Shown here: positions 25,701 through 33,984 of the stretch, piece by piece | How the letters are laid out: each line of letters starts with the position of its first letter | Position numbering within the stretch: position 1 is the first letter of the stretch | NCBI GenBank assembly: GCA_029582165.1 | Contig: CM055877.1 | Coordinates: 38,842,249-38,906,248 of the forward strand | Source: Portulaca oleracea | Taxonomy: Eukaryota; Streptophyta; Magnoliopsida; Caryophyllales; Portulacaceae | DNA length: 64,000 nt | Direction of reading: 5' to 3' | The notes under the pieces: generated by a model | Told to the model about the DNA's origin: nothing | Database searches by the model: none | The model's input: the letters and a program-made list of their open reading frames with translations, nothing else | Program-made: the position numbers and the translations under genes

Positions 25701-28700
25701 ACCTCTTGTTGATTGTTTAGATTTGCTATATAGTTTAGGTGCACCCTTTCTTTGATCATTGTTATTGGAGCAACAATTGAAGCCCTTCTTGCTTGTGGTT
25801 CCCTTCTTACTTTTAAGAAACTAACACACCTTTGTTGAGCATGAATAATCATGCTAGAATAATTAATGGTAGGCTACAACTTCTCTGTCATCCTAGAATT
25901 AACAATTAGCAAAACCGTTTTCATAACCTTCCAAAGATCATCCTCAAACCTTATTGTGGGGCCGTCATGACTTAGTTGACCCACATATAGCATATTCTTA
26001 GTGAGACCCTGAATAGAAGGAATAACCTTCAACCTCCAATAGCTTTCATCAAAAAATTTAGTGTCCACATCACCCTTCCCTAGTACGTATAGACTCTTGT
26101 TGATTACAAGACTTACCTTGCCGATCTCCTACTAACAAAGTTACAAATAGAGTCCCTACTAAATGAAGTGTGAAAAGAAGCACTTGAATTTATCATCCAA
26201 CACTTAAGTGGTTCATTAACACGCAATGTGCAAGCATCACCAACGTCCTACTTAGTGGAGCTTAACAACTCATGTTCATCGACTATGCTATCTATTTTGT
26301 CCTCGAGGTTTGGACAATTTCTATGAAAGTGATCTTTATCACCATAATCTGAACACACAACAAACTCAACATGTTTACTAGCTTTTGGATTCAAAATGAC
26401 CCCTGGGAGGACTCTCTTGTTTCCTCCTACATATCCTTCACACTCAAAGCATTCCTAAAAGACTCCCCTGAATCCTTTTTACGAAAGACTTTCGCACAGG
26501 ATAACACCATGCATCTCATAAAACTTCATAGCAATAGAACCTTTAAAACTACTAATAGTAACCATAGTTGTATCCTAAGAGTTAGGTGGTGAAGACAACA
26601 AAATTATGGCTCTAGCTTCATCATCAAAAATTAAACCAACAAAGCAAGTTTTGATACTACAGTAATCTCACTAATGCAACTTCACTAGATTCATGCATCT
26701 TAAGATCAAACAGATGATGCATCAAGTATACCTTATTAACAATGGAAGGCTTATCATATATATATTTGATAAGGCTGCAAGCGAATATTTTTGACGTCTT
26801 CTGCTCCATTACATTGAAATTCATGTTCCTCGGCAACGTCAATGTAACTATCCCCAACGCCTAATGATCAAACACCCATTAATCCTCTTTTATCTCCTAC
26901 ACTTTGTTCCCAAATGCAAGATGTAACCCACTATAATAGTGCCTACACCTACTTCTTTTTGGTAGGTTTTGTGGGGTTAGAAGCACAAACAAAATAAGGG
27001 AAATTAACAAAAGGGAAGGGGGTTTTGAACCCAAAAATTTAATGCAAAAAAACTCAACTTGGAAAAACCACAAACAATGCACTACATAAGGATTATAAAA
27101 TATTTAGACTCTTTTCGATATGTCTATTGTGTATGGTTACAAGATGGATACCTAAGCCTTGATGGCAAGGACTTAAATAATGAATTCGACGTGCACACAA
27201 AAGCAGGGTCAATAACATAAACTCTGGCGGCCCTTAATAAATATAATTGGTGACCAACTCACAAACTAAGGGAAATTAGCATTAAAACATAAGAAAAATT
27301 GTTGTTGCGACTGGAAGTAGCGACCACGGTCTGTAGCTAACACTTCAGGCAGGCCAGGGTTAGCTTGTCCATCCGATTCCTTGAGTTTCCTCAAACACTA
27401 ACACTTCCCATTTCCTAACACATATGTTCCAACCAAAATTGGAGGCTTAACTCAATTAGGACACATACCAACTCAACACTTTTCCCAACGTACCTCATGT
27501 TCAGAATTAAGCAAAACTATCAATACGTCAACACTCTCAACCCTCTCAAAATAAATACAACTGATAGGTTGCTAGCATTACTATTAATCCATTGTCCATT
27601 ATTGATGCAGAACCCCCACTTGCACTTTGTTAAAACCTCTTCGCTGGCCGGACATTTTCATCAAACAACAACTCAAGAACCTTGAATTCGCTTAATTACC
27701 TTGGCTACTCATATTATTATAATTTTTTATCAATAAATTAAATAGGAATATTCATATAATGAAAATTTTAATACGTATTCCAAGTAAGCCAATTGACTTA
27801 CTGTTGGAATTATTTCAAGAGAATATAAGAAGATTATATAGTATGAGAAATCATTTAGTACAAGTATAGGGGTCATATATAAGATAAACAATAAAAATAT
27901 GATCAACATGAGTGTTCATGAGACAGCATGGGTCGTGCTGGTCTCAAGAATAGCAGAAAACACATTCTGGGCTCAACACAGGTCGTGTTAAGGCAACACG
28001 GACCGTGATATGAACACCACAGACCATGTTGAAACCCAGAATCTATTTTCAATGCTAACGGCTATATAATCTTATGTATTAAGTATATAATATCATTTAT
28101 AAGTCCGATATCATGTTCCAACAACTATATGCTTATGACTATTTGACTAAGTCAAGGTCATGATACTCCATTAAGTTCCTTAATTGTGTCCTTTGACCAA
28201 AGGGTATAATGAGGGGTCGGAATTCTTCTTTAAATAAGAGACATTTCCTAGCCATTTGAGAGCATGAACAATATCTTCTATAATCACATCTTCTCATTCT
28301 TGTCTAAACTGCAGCTATACTTGAGTGATTCAAGTGAGAAATCATTTTTCTTGAGTGTAGTAAGAGTTAAGTTTTATCCATTTGAATATTTATGGTATAG
28401 TAAATAGTTCTTAAGAAAAATGAGTTTGTCCTTGACTCTTAACGATATCCAAAGTGAGTTTCCATTGTTTCTATACCTTTCAAACACTTTCCTCCACTAA
28501 CACTTATGAGATTTTAAATTGAAAAGCCGAAAGAAATCACTCTACCAACCAAGCAAGCTGAGGGAACACTTTTTGTTTTCTTCTTTGAATTTCACTTATT
28601 ACGTCCTTTTTAGTTTTCCATTGTTACTGCCTCCTTCCCAAATTATGTTTCACTTTGGACATAATTTTAAAAGACCAATAAAACCTCCACTCTACATTAA

Positions 28701-30852
28701 TTAATCACATTGAAAATTTGAAAATATTGAATAAAATGGTGAATAAAAAAAGGAAACAGTGAATAAAAAAGAAAAATGGAAGAAAAAGATGTAATTTATA
28801 AGATTAATTTAATAAATTAATAATTGATGTGTGATTGGAATTATAAAGTGACAGATATTATGAAAAAAAATAAAGTTAGCTAAAATAACTGATAATATGG
28901 GAAGGAGGGAGTATCTATGAATTTGTAGTTATATCTATCAATTTCGTAACTAACTACAAATTCATTCAATCTCAAAAAAAAAAAAACCCTGCAAATTAAT
29001 TCAAAACCTAATTAATTTGATTATCGAACCATTCATTACACATTAGAGTCGTTGACCTCTAACATCACGTACGCAACCTGAAATAGATTTACAAATCTAT
29101 CAACCATCAAAATCATGTATTGCCTCTGTTCTTTTTCTTAATTGACGTTTTGAGTGGTTGGGGGAATACTTAGGTTGTTTTTTTTTCTGATAAGTAACGG
29201 CCACACGAGCCATTTTATTTGATTAATAAAAAGTGCCAGAAATTACAAGAAGAGCATACAACTCTTAAAGATTACCATACATCCAAAAGAAGCCAATACC
29301 GCAAGAAGAAAAACCGTAGAATTGACATACCAAACAACAAACATAGACACCGGCCAAGAGCTTAGATGAACAAAGTTAACGAACAGAACCTAGAGCTTGT
29401 AGAAAACTCCAACTGATCAACCATGACTTATGAGAATCATCCAAACAGAGACCCAAAGACATGCCTTTTGGAGATTTCCAATTGATCAAACCACATCAAA
29501 GAAAAGGCAAGCTAGAAATTCGAACCATGCCCAGCACCCACCTTTCAACCAAACTCAAATCAAGAGTGATGAAGTCGCATCAGAATGTCGACACATTTAA
29601 TGACTACAGACCAAGATCCCAGATCAAGAGAAACATTATCCATCCTTCTCCCAATTCCATAATAAAGTATTGCTGCCTCACCAAAAACTTTCAACAAAAA
29701 GGACTCCACCCACCTATCCAAAAATCAATTAATTACAGCAATAGCAGCACCACGAGCAGCTCTCAGCTCGAAAAGATATTGCAACTTGCAGCTCACAAAT
29801 TCACTTCCACATAACAAAACCCTTGATTCCCTTATGATGATCCATAGTCACTTCAACACAAAGACCTCAGATTGATCACACAATTGGAATGGATGCCATC
29901 TAAACTCACCCCACCAAGAAAATCATTCTCACATAAAGATGCAGCAGCTCTAGAAATCTTTCAGCAACACGCACCCCATGACCACTTTCATTTGAATAAC
30001 AAGAACGCATCCTACAACTAATCTCAAATTGAAGATAGAGCTGGAAATTGAGGCCAAGCGACGAGTCACCTGGGTTATTAAAATATAGGAGGTAGTTATT
30101 AAAAAAATCATATAAAATACATGTAATAAAATTAACTTTTGATGTTTATTCAATGAATGTTATTGGTAAAATAAAAAGATGGTAATTAATGTATCATTGG
30201 ATAGTAATTAACGAGTCACCTGGGTTATTAACCTTTGATGTTTAGCTTTATAACAATCTTAATAATAATAATAATAACAATAACATTAATAATAATAATA
30301 ATAATAATCTTTATCTATTAGTATACTAAAGCTAAGTATTTTAATTTAAAAATATTGAGCAGATAGGGAGTTTAGGTGCATCATGAAATTCGTCATGGTC
30401 AACGTTAGTTAGCATTTTAGGAAAATTTCTATTTCACTAGACACTAATACATGTTTTGTTTGAACAATTTATTATGATGTTTTCCATTAAACAACTTCAT
30501 TAATATTTTGTACTATTTACTTTATATCTACGATTAGTTATTCATGAAGTAGTTAAAACAATTTCATTAATATTTAAAACAGCTATTTTATTACACTCCG
30601 TGCATCACATGGGTTTAGGACTAGTTAATTGCTAATGTGAGTTACTACTAACAACATTGAACTAAATAATATAAAATAATTAGAAAAATACAATAATATA
30701 ATTAAAAAGAAAATGACATTCCATTTAAAATAGTTGTAAGTAAGAGAAATGCATTTACTAAAGTGATATTTTTAAATATGAAAGGAAAGTTATATAAAAT
30801 TAATTTTATATAGATTGCGAGGCTTGAAGCTATTTTAACTGTATCATATAAT

Positions 30853-30903
<51 letters not shown>

Positions 30904-32053
30904 TAAACTTTGCCTTTTTATAAAATTATAACTACAATCATAGGCGGATCTAGGGGTATCCTAGGGGTGTCCACGGACACCGTTAGCCAAAGAAAAATTT
31001 GTGATTTTCTAATATTATTCGTAAGAAATTTTCTTAATTAGGAGAAAATGGACACCGTAAAAAAAGTCACAAAAAAACCTAATAGGGGTGTCCAATTTAT
31101 TAACAACCCAAAATTCCTTAAATATTACTCCCTCCGCCCTAAATAAATTGTCCAAGTTTGACTACTTAGGTCAAAATTTTTAAATTTTGATCATTAATTA
31201 TCAAATCATATGATGAATTATTATACACGACTACCACTATTAGATTTGTGATGAAAAATATTTTTACTTGAATACAATAATATTAGTCTTGCTAAGATCA
31301 AATGTGAAAAATTAACAGTCAAAATGTTACATTGAAGATCGTGAAAAAGTAAATTGGATAAATTAATTGGGACGGAGGGAGTACCAAATTATTTTTTTTA
31401 TAAACAAAAAGTGTAAGTCAATAAATTGGGTAATTCAGTATTAGTATAAGTTTAAGATATAAATATCTGGTTAATGTGAAATTTCCATTTATTTGATGGA
31501 CATATTTATATGATGATGTGAAATTTTGTTAAGGTTGTGAATGTGTCATTTAATATTTATTTTTATTTTTATTTTTATTGTTATTTATTTAAATTTTATT
31601 ATTTATTTTTCAAAAGCGCTTATGTAATAACAAGTATATTGACACCCCTAAATTCAATGTCTGGATTCGCCACTGGCTACAATTATTCTATAATAATCTA
31701 TATACATTCTTATGTATGTGTTTTCAACTTGGGCTTTATTATTGTCTTGTGCAACGCACGGACTTAACTACTAATAGCATAGTATAATGCATTGTAAAAT
31801 ATACGATGAAACAGGAAGGAAGGTGGTGAGCTATGAGATGCCAAGGCCAAACATAGGAATACACAGGTTCATATTCGTACTGTTGAAGCAAAAAAGAAGG
31901 CAAATAATAGTGAACAATGTGGCTTCTTGTTCCTCAATTAGCAGTAGGGATTACTTCAACACTCGCCAATTTGCTGCTGAGAATGACCTTGATCTCCCTG
32001 TTGCTGCTGCCTTCTTCAATGCTCAACGTGAGACTGCTGCAAGAAGACGTTAG
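13565..32053 (+). CDS. TFL1: TERMINAL FLOWER 1/CENTRORADIALIS-like PEBP protein (four exons, join)
   Basis: PEBP-family regulator of meristem fate. Family members compete with FT for the bZIP protein FD through 14-3-3 proteins, and TFL1/CEN types delay flowering. Exons 13565-13762, 13936-13997, 17563-17603 and 31815-32053 have GT..AG introns at the family's conserved sites. They sum to 540 bp, 179 residues plus TAG. Exon 1 carries VGRVIGDV and [10 protein letters not shown]; exon 2 [18 protein letters not shown]; exon 3 [13 protein letters not shown]; exon 4 [22 protein letters not shown] and the ending [11 protein letters not shown]. The His of EHLHW and the Asp of SSRD are the TFL1-type residues where FT has Tyr and Gln, so a repressor role is inferred. 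Oddities: NGSEL where NGHEL is usual, DLPVAAA for GLPVAAV, and about seven extra residues in the exposed loop before SSRD. No stops or bad splice sites, so it may well be functional despite introns of 3.6 and 14.2 kb. Confidence 0.9.
13936..13997 (+). CDS. TFL1: Exon 2 of TFL1-like gene (62 bp)
   Basis: The acceptor TGTAAAGCAG precedes GTAATGACAGACC, and the donor is TG|GTATCC. The length of 62 bp is the conserved exon 2 length of the FT/TFL1 family. It encodes the ligand-pocket DPDVP and the class-marking His in EHLHW. Confidence 0.92.
14532..14873. mobile_element. Mutator-type MITE with long inverted repeats (intron 2)
   Basis: A 342-bp unit that is mostly two facing arms of about 150 bp. 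CAAAAAATGACTACGCGGAT at the left pairs with CAGAGTTACC..CAAAAAATT read from the right, and inner parts such as GGCCATTAATTTTATTAAGT are exact complements. The flanks ATTGGATTG (14523-14531) and ATTAGATTG (14874-14882) match at 8 of 9 bases, consistent with a MULE-type 9-bp duplication. The transcript of intron 2 could fold here into a long hairpin. Confidence 0.75.
15228..15690. repeat. Inverted repeat pair around TGCTGACGTGGC
   Basis: GTGCTGACGTGGCTGGCGGAGG near 15228 has a partner on the other strand at about 15670-15692 (CCTCCTCCTGCCACGTCAGCA). The arms are short and the middle is unrecognised. It may be a decayed terminal-repeat element lying beside the CACTA end. Confidence 0.4.
15730..16012. 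mobile_element. CACTA (En/Spm) terminal fragment with subterminal repeats
   Basis: The right end reads, on the - strand, CACTAGCAAAAAAGGGTCC, a typical CACTA terminal repeat. The preceding 200 bp hold several copies of an ACGCTTAATAAGCGTG-like motif in both orientations, as subterminal transposase-binding repeats do. One copy at 15869-15893 is a 25-base palindrome with two perfect 12-base arms. I found no matching left terminus, so this is probably a truncated element. It lies in intron 2 of the TFL1-like gene. Confidence 0.65.
16013..17562 (+). other. Rest of intron 2, nothing recognised
   Basis: AT-rich intron sequence. A few GGTTAACCGAAA-like motifs near 16020-16150 may belong to a decayed MITE. 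No ORF or RNA gene is visible. It ends in the acceptor TTAATGTTTGCAG used by exon 3. Confidence 0.5.
17563..17603 (+). CDS. TFL1: Exon 3 of TFL1-like gene (41 bp)
   Basis: The acceptor is ...TTTGCAG and the donor TTTG|GTAAGCTC is strong. Length 41 bp, the conserved size. It encodes (W)[13 protein letters not shown](G), sharing the Trp codon with exon 2 and the Gly codon with exon 4. Confidence 0.92.
17604..18344 (+). other. Start of intron 3, nothing recognised
   Basis: AT-rich intron sequence between the exon 3 donor and the outer copia element. No mobile-element ends or RNA genes recognised. Confidence 0.5.
18397..18812 (-). repeat. 3' LTR of outer copia, first part
   Basis: Aligns with 26960-27400. 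It continues at 25369-25469 after the insertion of the younger copia element. The start is placed at TGTTAAGGATT; the true start could be up to about 50 bp further left. Confidence 0.6.
18813..19322 (-). repeat. 3' LTR of younger copia
   Basis: 510 bp from TGCTAACATT (decayed from TGTTAGGATT) to CCCAACA. It is followed by the polypurine tract, read on - as CAAGTGGGAGAT. Confidence 0.85.
19490..20235 (-). pseudogene. Copia zinc knuckle and protease remnant
   Basis: From 20235 leftward the frame reads [13 protein letters not shown], a CCHC knuckle whose last Cys has become Asp. Then [11 protein letters not shown] gives the aspartic protease active site, and [12 protein letters not shown] closes the protease domain. 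A frameshift near 19800 leads to a frame (19810-19490) with GKLYF..., the start of the pre-integrase region, after which the coding part ends at the deletion. It is homologous to the remnant at 25577-26068. Confidence 0.8.
20288..20955 (-). pseudogene. Copia gag remnant (UBN2-type)
   Basis: Frame 20623-20288 reads [27 protein letters not shown] and [12 protein letters not shown], the usual pattern of plant copia gag. The N-terminal part (20988-20640) is shifted and partly overlaps the LTR. It lies directly after the primer-binding site and before the zinc knuckle at 20235. Confidence 0.75.
20942..20953 (-). other. Primer-binding site (initiator tRNA-Met), younger copia
   Basis: On the - strand TGGTATCAGAGC, the standard complement of the plant initiator tRNA-Met 3' end, two bases from the LTR at 20956. 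Confidence 0.9.
20956..21395 (-). repeat. 5' LTR of younger copia, first part
   Basis: Starts TGTTAGGATTCTCAGGG and matches the left LTR. Interrupted after ...CCCACTCAAAC by the unit 21396-25298; the remaining 65 bp are at 25304-25368. Confidence 0.9.
21396..21688 (-). repeat. Cassandra-like LTR with 5S-rRNA-derived sequence
   Basis: 293 bp, ends TGTAACACC and GTATTACA. On the - strand the middle reads like the 3' two thirds of plant 5S rRNA: AACTCC.CAGTTAAGCGTGCTTGG followed by GGATGGGTGACCTCC and CTGGGAAGT. This is the signature of Cassandra TRIM retrotransposons, described as carrying a 5S-derived pol III promoter in their LTRs. Confidence 0.88.
21525..21578 (-). promoter_or_regulatory. 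5S-type internal promoter elements (A box and C box)
   Basis: - strand A box AGTTAAGCGTGCTTGG at 21563-21578. The IE/C-box region GGATGGGTGACC...GGGAAGT lies at 21525-21547. Both match plant 5S rDNA as far as I recall it, and spacing is close to that of the gene. Confidence 0.8.
21808..21820 (-). other. Primer-binding site (initiator tRNA-Met) of Cassandra-like unit
   Basis: On - TGGTATCAGAGCC, three bases from the TGTAACG start of the long right arm at 21824. Confidence 0.85.
21824..25298 (-). repeat. Long LTR-like arm of the chimeric unit
   Basis: 3475 bp from TGTAACGCCCCGG to TTTTACA. A - strand TATA-like GTATAAAAAC at about 24893-24902 is followed downstream (leftward) by a GC-rich 350-bp block (24490-24850) and then about 2.6 kb of AT-rich sequence. 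This matches a U3 of 0.4 kb and a very long R-U5. The alanine/glycine-rich ORFs over the GC-rich block are probably not genes. Confidence 0.6.
22326..22545. repeat. Tandem repeat CGCCTACCAAAGGCAT, about nine copies
   Basis: The core CGCCTACCAAAGGCAT recurs nine times with spacers of 3-14 bp. Each core has GCCT and AGGC facing each other across five bases, so each could form a small hairpin. It lies in the long arm of the chimeric unit. Confidence 0.9.
25369..25469 (-). repeat. 3' LTR of outer copia, second part
   Basis: Continuation of 18397-18812 after the nested insertion. Ends CATGAACTCAACA, like 27466-27478, and is followed by polypurine-like CAAGTAGGAGAT on -. Confidence 0.6.
25577..26920 (-). 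pseudogene. gag-protease remnant of outer copia
   Basis: Short frames match the neighbouring family. 26068-25874 has [22 protein letters not shown], collinear with [22 protein letters not shown] of the younger copia. 26857-26657 keeps [15 protein letters not shown], a copia gag motif. Stops and frameshifts are frequent, indicating greater age. No RT or integrase remnant is visible. Confidence 0.65.
26960..27478 (-). repeat. 5' LTR of outer copia
   Basis: Shares GGGAAATTAAC, AACTCAACTTGG, GACTTAAATAATGAA and the terminal ACTCAACA with 18397-18812/25369-25469. I see no clear primer-binding site beside it, so the left edge is approximate. Confidence 0.6.
27802..28502 (+). repeat. Solo LTR, relative of the copia at 46580
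   Basis: 701 bp from TGTTGGAATTATTTCAAGAG to CCACTAACA. It aligns along its whole length with the LTRs at 46580-47271 and 60772-61466 but is clearly more diverged. The flanks CTTAC (27797-27801) and CTTAT (28503-28507) suggest a 5-bp duplication with one change and no internal sequence between, hence a solo LTR. It keeps TAAATAGTTCTTAAG near 28399 and degenerate versions of the CAACACGG..CCGTGTTG palindromes. Located in intron 3. Confidence 0.85.
28627..28911. mobile_element. Stowaway-type MITE
   Basis: The ends CTGCCTCCTTCCCAAATTAT and ...GGGAAGGAGGGAG are inverted repeats of the CTCCCTCC type. Flanked by TA on both sides (28625-28626 and 28912-28913). 285 bp, non-coding. In intron 3. Confidence 0.8.
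29171..30060 (-). mobile_element. Possible LINE/retroposon 3' end
   Basis: Read on -, this region ends ...GGCCGTTACTTATCAG plus A run, preceded by TTTCTGGCACTTTTTATTAATC. That composition is common in 3' tails of plant non-LTR retrotransposons. No reverse transcriptase domain is visible, so at most a 5'-truncated copy. A weak call. Confidence 0.3.
30314..30624 (+). mobile_element. Helitron-like non-autonomous element
   Basis: Begins TCTATTAGTATACTAAAGC after an A and ends CCGTGCATCACATGGGTTTAGGACTAG before a T. This fits the Helitron rules: 5' TC, 3' hairpin followed by CTAG, insertion between A and T. 311 bp with no ORF. The hairpin is imperfect. Confidence 0.55.
30856..30897. repeat. (TA)n microsatellite
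   Basis: About 20 uninterrupted TA units in intron 3. Confidence 0.95.
30939..31675. mobile_element. Non-autonomous hAT element
   Basis: Left CATAGGCGGATCTAGG and right CTGGATTCGCCACTG form hAT-like inverted ends. The flanks ACTACAAT (30931-30938) and GCTACAAT (31676-31683) match in 7 of 8 bases. It contains a Stowaway at 31128-31381 and lies 140 bp before exon 4. Confidence 0.75.
31128..31381. mobile_element. Stowaway MITE nested in the hAT element
   Basis: CTCCCTCCGCCCTAAATAAA and ...GGGACGGAGGGAG are matching inverted ends, with TA target duplication (31126-31127 and 31382-31383). 254 bp. Confidence 0.88.
31740..31774 (+). mobile_element. Helitron-like 3' terminus
   Basis: TTGTGCAACGCACGGACTTAACTACTAA followed by T has a GTGC/GCAC hairpin and a CTAA end. 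I could not find its 5' end with confidence. Confidence 0.35.
31815..32053 (+). CDS. TFL1: Exon 4 of TFL1-like gene
   Basis: Acceptor GATGAAACAG before GAAGGAAGG; stop TAG at 32051-32053. Encodes the anion-pocket GIHR motif, a lengthened exposed loop (KRRQ to SSRD, 12 residues between) and the C-terminus AARRR. An ATG upstream at 31787 is intronic: the frame joins exon 3 only at 31815. Confidence 0.92.
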
Positions 32054-32131
32054 CCTATTCTCTACTCTCTTTCTTAACAACGGATATTCTTAATTATCAT
32101 AAACAGTTGGATTCAAAACAATTAATGAACC

Positions 32132-32137
32132 AATAAA
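32132..32137 (+). terminator. Candidate poly(A) signal
   Basis: AATAAA 79 bp after the stop codon. A plausible 3' end signal for the TFL1-like transcript; plants often use looser signals. Confidence 0.4.
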
Positions 32138-32312
32138 CTTTTATAGGGTCATAATGTACGCTTGTTTTTCTTTTTTTAATGATTTTCCATGAATTCTTAT
32201 GAATAATTGTTGTGAGTCAAGTATTATTGTTAGTTGGTGGAAGAAGTTATTTAGATTAACTATATATTTTGACCAGTGGTTTGAATGGGTTATTTCAAAA
32301 ATAAATCTACAA

Positions 32313-32538
32313 GAAATCATTGTGGGGTCTCACGAAATAGAGCCACGGGAGTGACTGTAGGGGAATTGGCCAATTACAATGTAGAAATTTTTTTTTTCTA
32401 TTTTAATTTTTTTATTTTCAATCCGGATTTTATTTTAAAATTAAAAAAACCAAAAAGTATCACTAATCTTTGACTGTTTTGGACTCTGAATTAAATTATT
32501 TTGTTGCAAATAATAGGAATTATTTTTGTGTTTCCTAT

Positions 32539-32580
<42 letters not shown>

Positions 32581-32821
32581 CTATATATTATAATAGAAAT
32601 CATTGTGGGTCCCACGAAATAGAGCCACGGGAGTGACTGTAGGGGAATTGGCCAATCACAATGTAGAAAATTAATTTTTTTTTCTATTTTAACTTTTTTA
32701 TTTTCAATCCGGATTTTATTTTAAAATTAAAGAAACCAAAAACTATCTCTTATCCTTGACTGCTTTGGAGTCTGAATTAAATTATTTTGGTGCATATAAT
32801 AGTAATTATTTTGGTGTTGCC

Positions 32822-32869
<48 letters not shown>

Positions 32870-32875
32870 CTATGT
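32313..32875. repeat. Two-copy tandem duplication, unit about 283 bp
   Basis: Units begin GAAATCATTGTGG at 32313 and 32596 and stay closely similar (CACGGGAGTGACTGTAGGGG, CAATCCGGATTTTATTTTAA). Each ends in an ATA/AAT microsatellite (about 32541-32580 and 32825-32870). Repeat slippage at the microsatellites may have mediated the duplication. Confidence 0.92.
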
Positions 32876-32996
32876 ATTTTGGTAAAATAATTACTTTCTT
32901 ACATGCATAAAGATCACAATGTAACCAAAATTAACTAATGATCCGCATAGAATGCTGAATGTGTGTGCTATATGTAATATAACCCTAAATGACTAT

Positions 32997-33984
32997 TGTT
33001 CGGTTGTGGTAATTTGGGTTTTAAAAGTAGGGTTGTCGAATCCGCAGGGATGGTGTGTTAAGTTTTCAGGAAATTGGTTTGGTTTGGGTTTCAAATTGCA
33101 GGAAGCATTAAATAATTTAAACTAAACTGATTATGAATTGAAAACAAGAACAAGAAATCAAAACTTAACTAAAGAAACTAAACTAGGAAACAAGGAATTG
33201 AAAATAAAACCCAACTACTAGAACAAGAACAAGAAACTAAACAAGAAATCAAAAGCATAATCAAGAAATCAATTATAAACCATGGAAGTAAAAACTAAAT
33301 TAATTACTGAATCTAAAGCAGAAAACATTAACCTGAAGATTTGATCTTTACTTTAATCTTGATTCTTGAATCTTGAATCTTTGAATCACGAATCTTTCTC
33401 CCGAACAAACAAGAAAGGTGTGATTTGGATTACTAAGACTTCTCGAATCCTCACCTGAAGTGGAATTTTTGTGGAACTAATACTAATGAAATTGAGAATA
33501 GCGAAATAAAAAGTAAAAAACAAAAAAGAACAAGAACTTGAATTAATCTTGAAAGAGAATGTAAATTACAATCGCGGAATTGAAAGAAAACTTAAAGAAA
33601 CTAAAGAAAGCTTAAAACTAAAACTGAAACTTAAAGAAACTAAAGAACTAAAAACTAACTACCTCCTCTAATTGATAGAAATCCTAATATATATATATAC
33701 TAAAACTTAAGAGGGAAAAAGTAATAAAATATAACAAAACCCTAAACCTAGCCGCCGCCTCTTTATTTCCGGAAATTCCGACCGTCGTAGGCGCGAAGCC
33801 CATGGTTGCGGGTGCCAAACACTTGGTTGATGGGCTTTTGGAGCTTTTAGGCCTTCTTTTCCTTCTTTTCTTTGATTTAACCTACAAAACACAAAATCAT
33901 CATAACTTACTAATAAATAGGGGTCTAAAACAAGCAAAAACCTTTTATTAACGGTATCAATTTGATTCGAAATGAGACCGAACA
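32997..33984 (-). repeat. 3' LTR of the LARD-like element
   Basis: 988 bp, closely matching 38404-39398 with a few indels, e.g. the stretch near 33455 versus 38860. Followed on the right by a G-rich polypurine-like tract read on - as TGTGTGGGAGTG. Confidence 0.92.

Larger units (their letters stand above)
18345..27478 (-). mobile_element. Outer, old Ty1/copia element (host of the nest)
   Basis: Decayed copia element on the - strand. Its 3' LTR (about 18397-18812 plus 25369-25469) is split by the younger copia at 18813-25368. Its 5' LTR lies at about 26960-27478. Both LTRs carry AAATGGGAAAT/AACACAAGG..., TAAGGACTTAAATAATGAA... and the ending ACTCAACA. Next to the left LTR end lies the polypurine tract, read on - as CAAGTAGGAGAT. 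The internal region 25470-26920 keeps only gag and protease remnants. The outer ends are approximate because LTR similarity appears to extend slightly past the TG. Confidence 0.65.

Noticed and set aside
31787..31814. ATG upstream of TFL1-like exon 4 as a separate gene start
   Set aside because: The 28 bases are the end of intron 3; the family's splice site is at 31814/31815 and joins exon 3 in frame.
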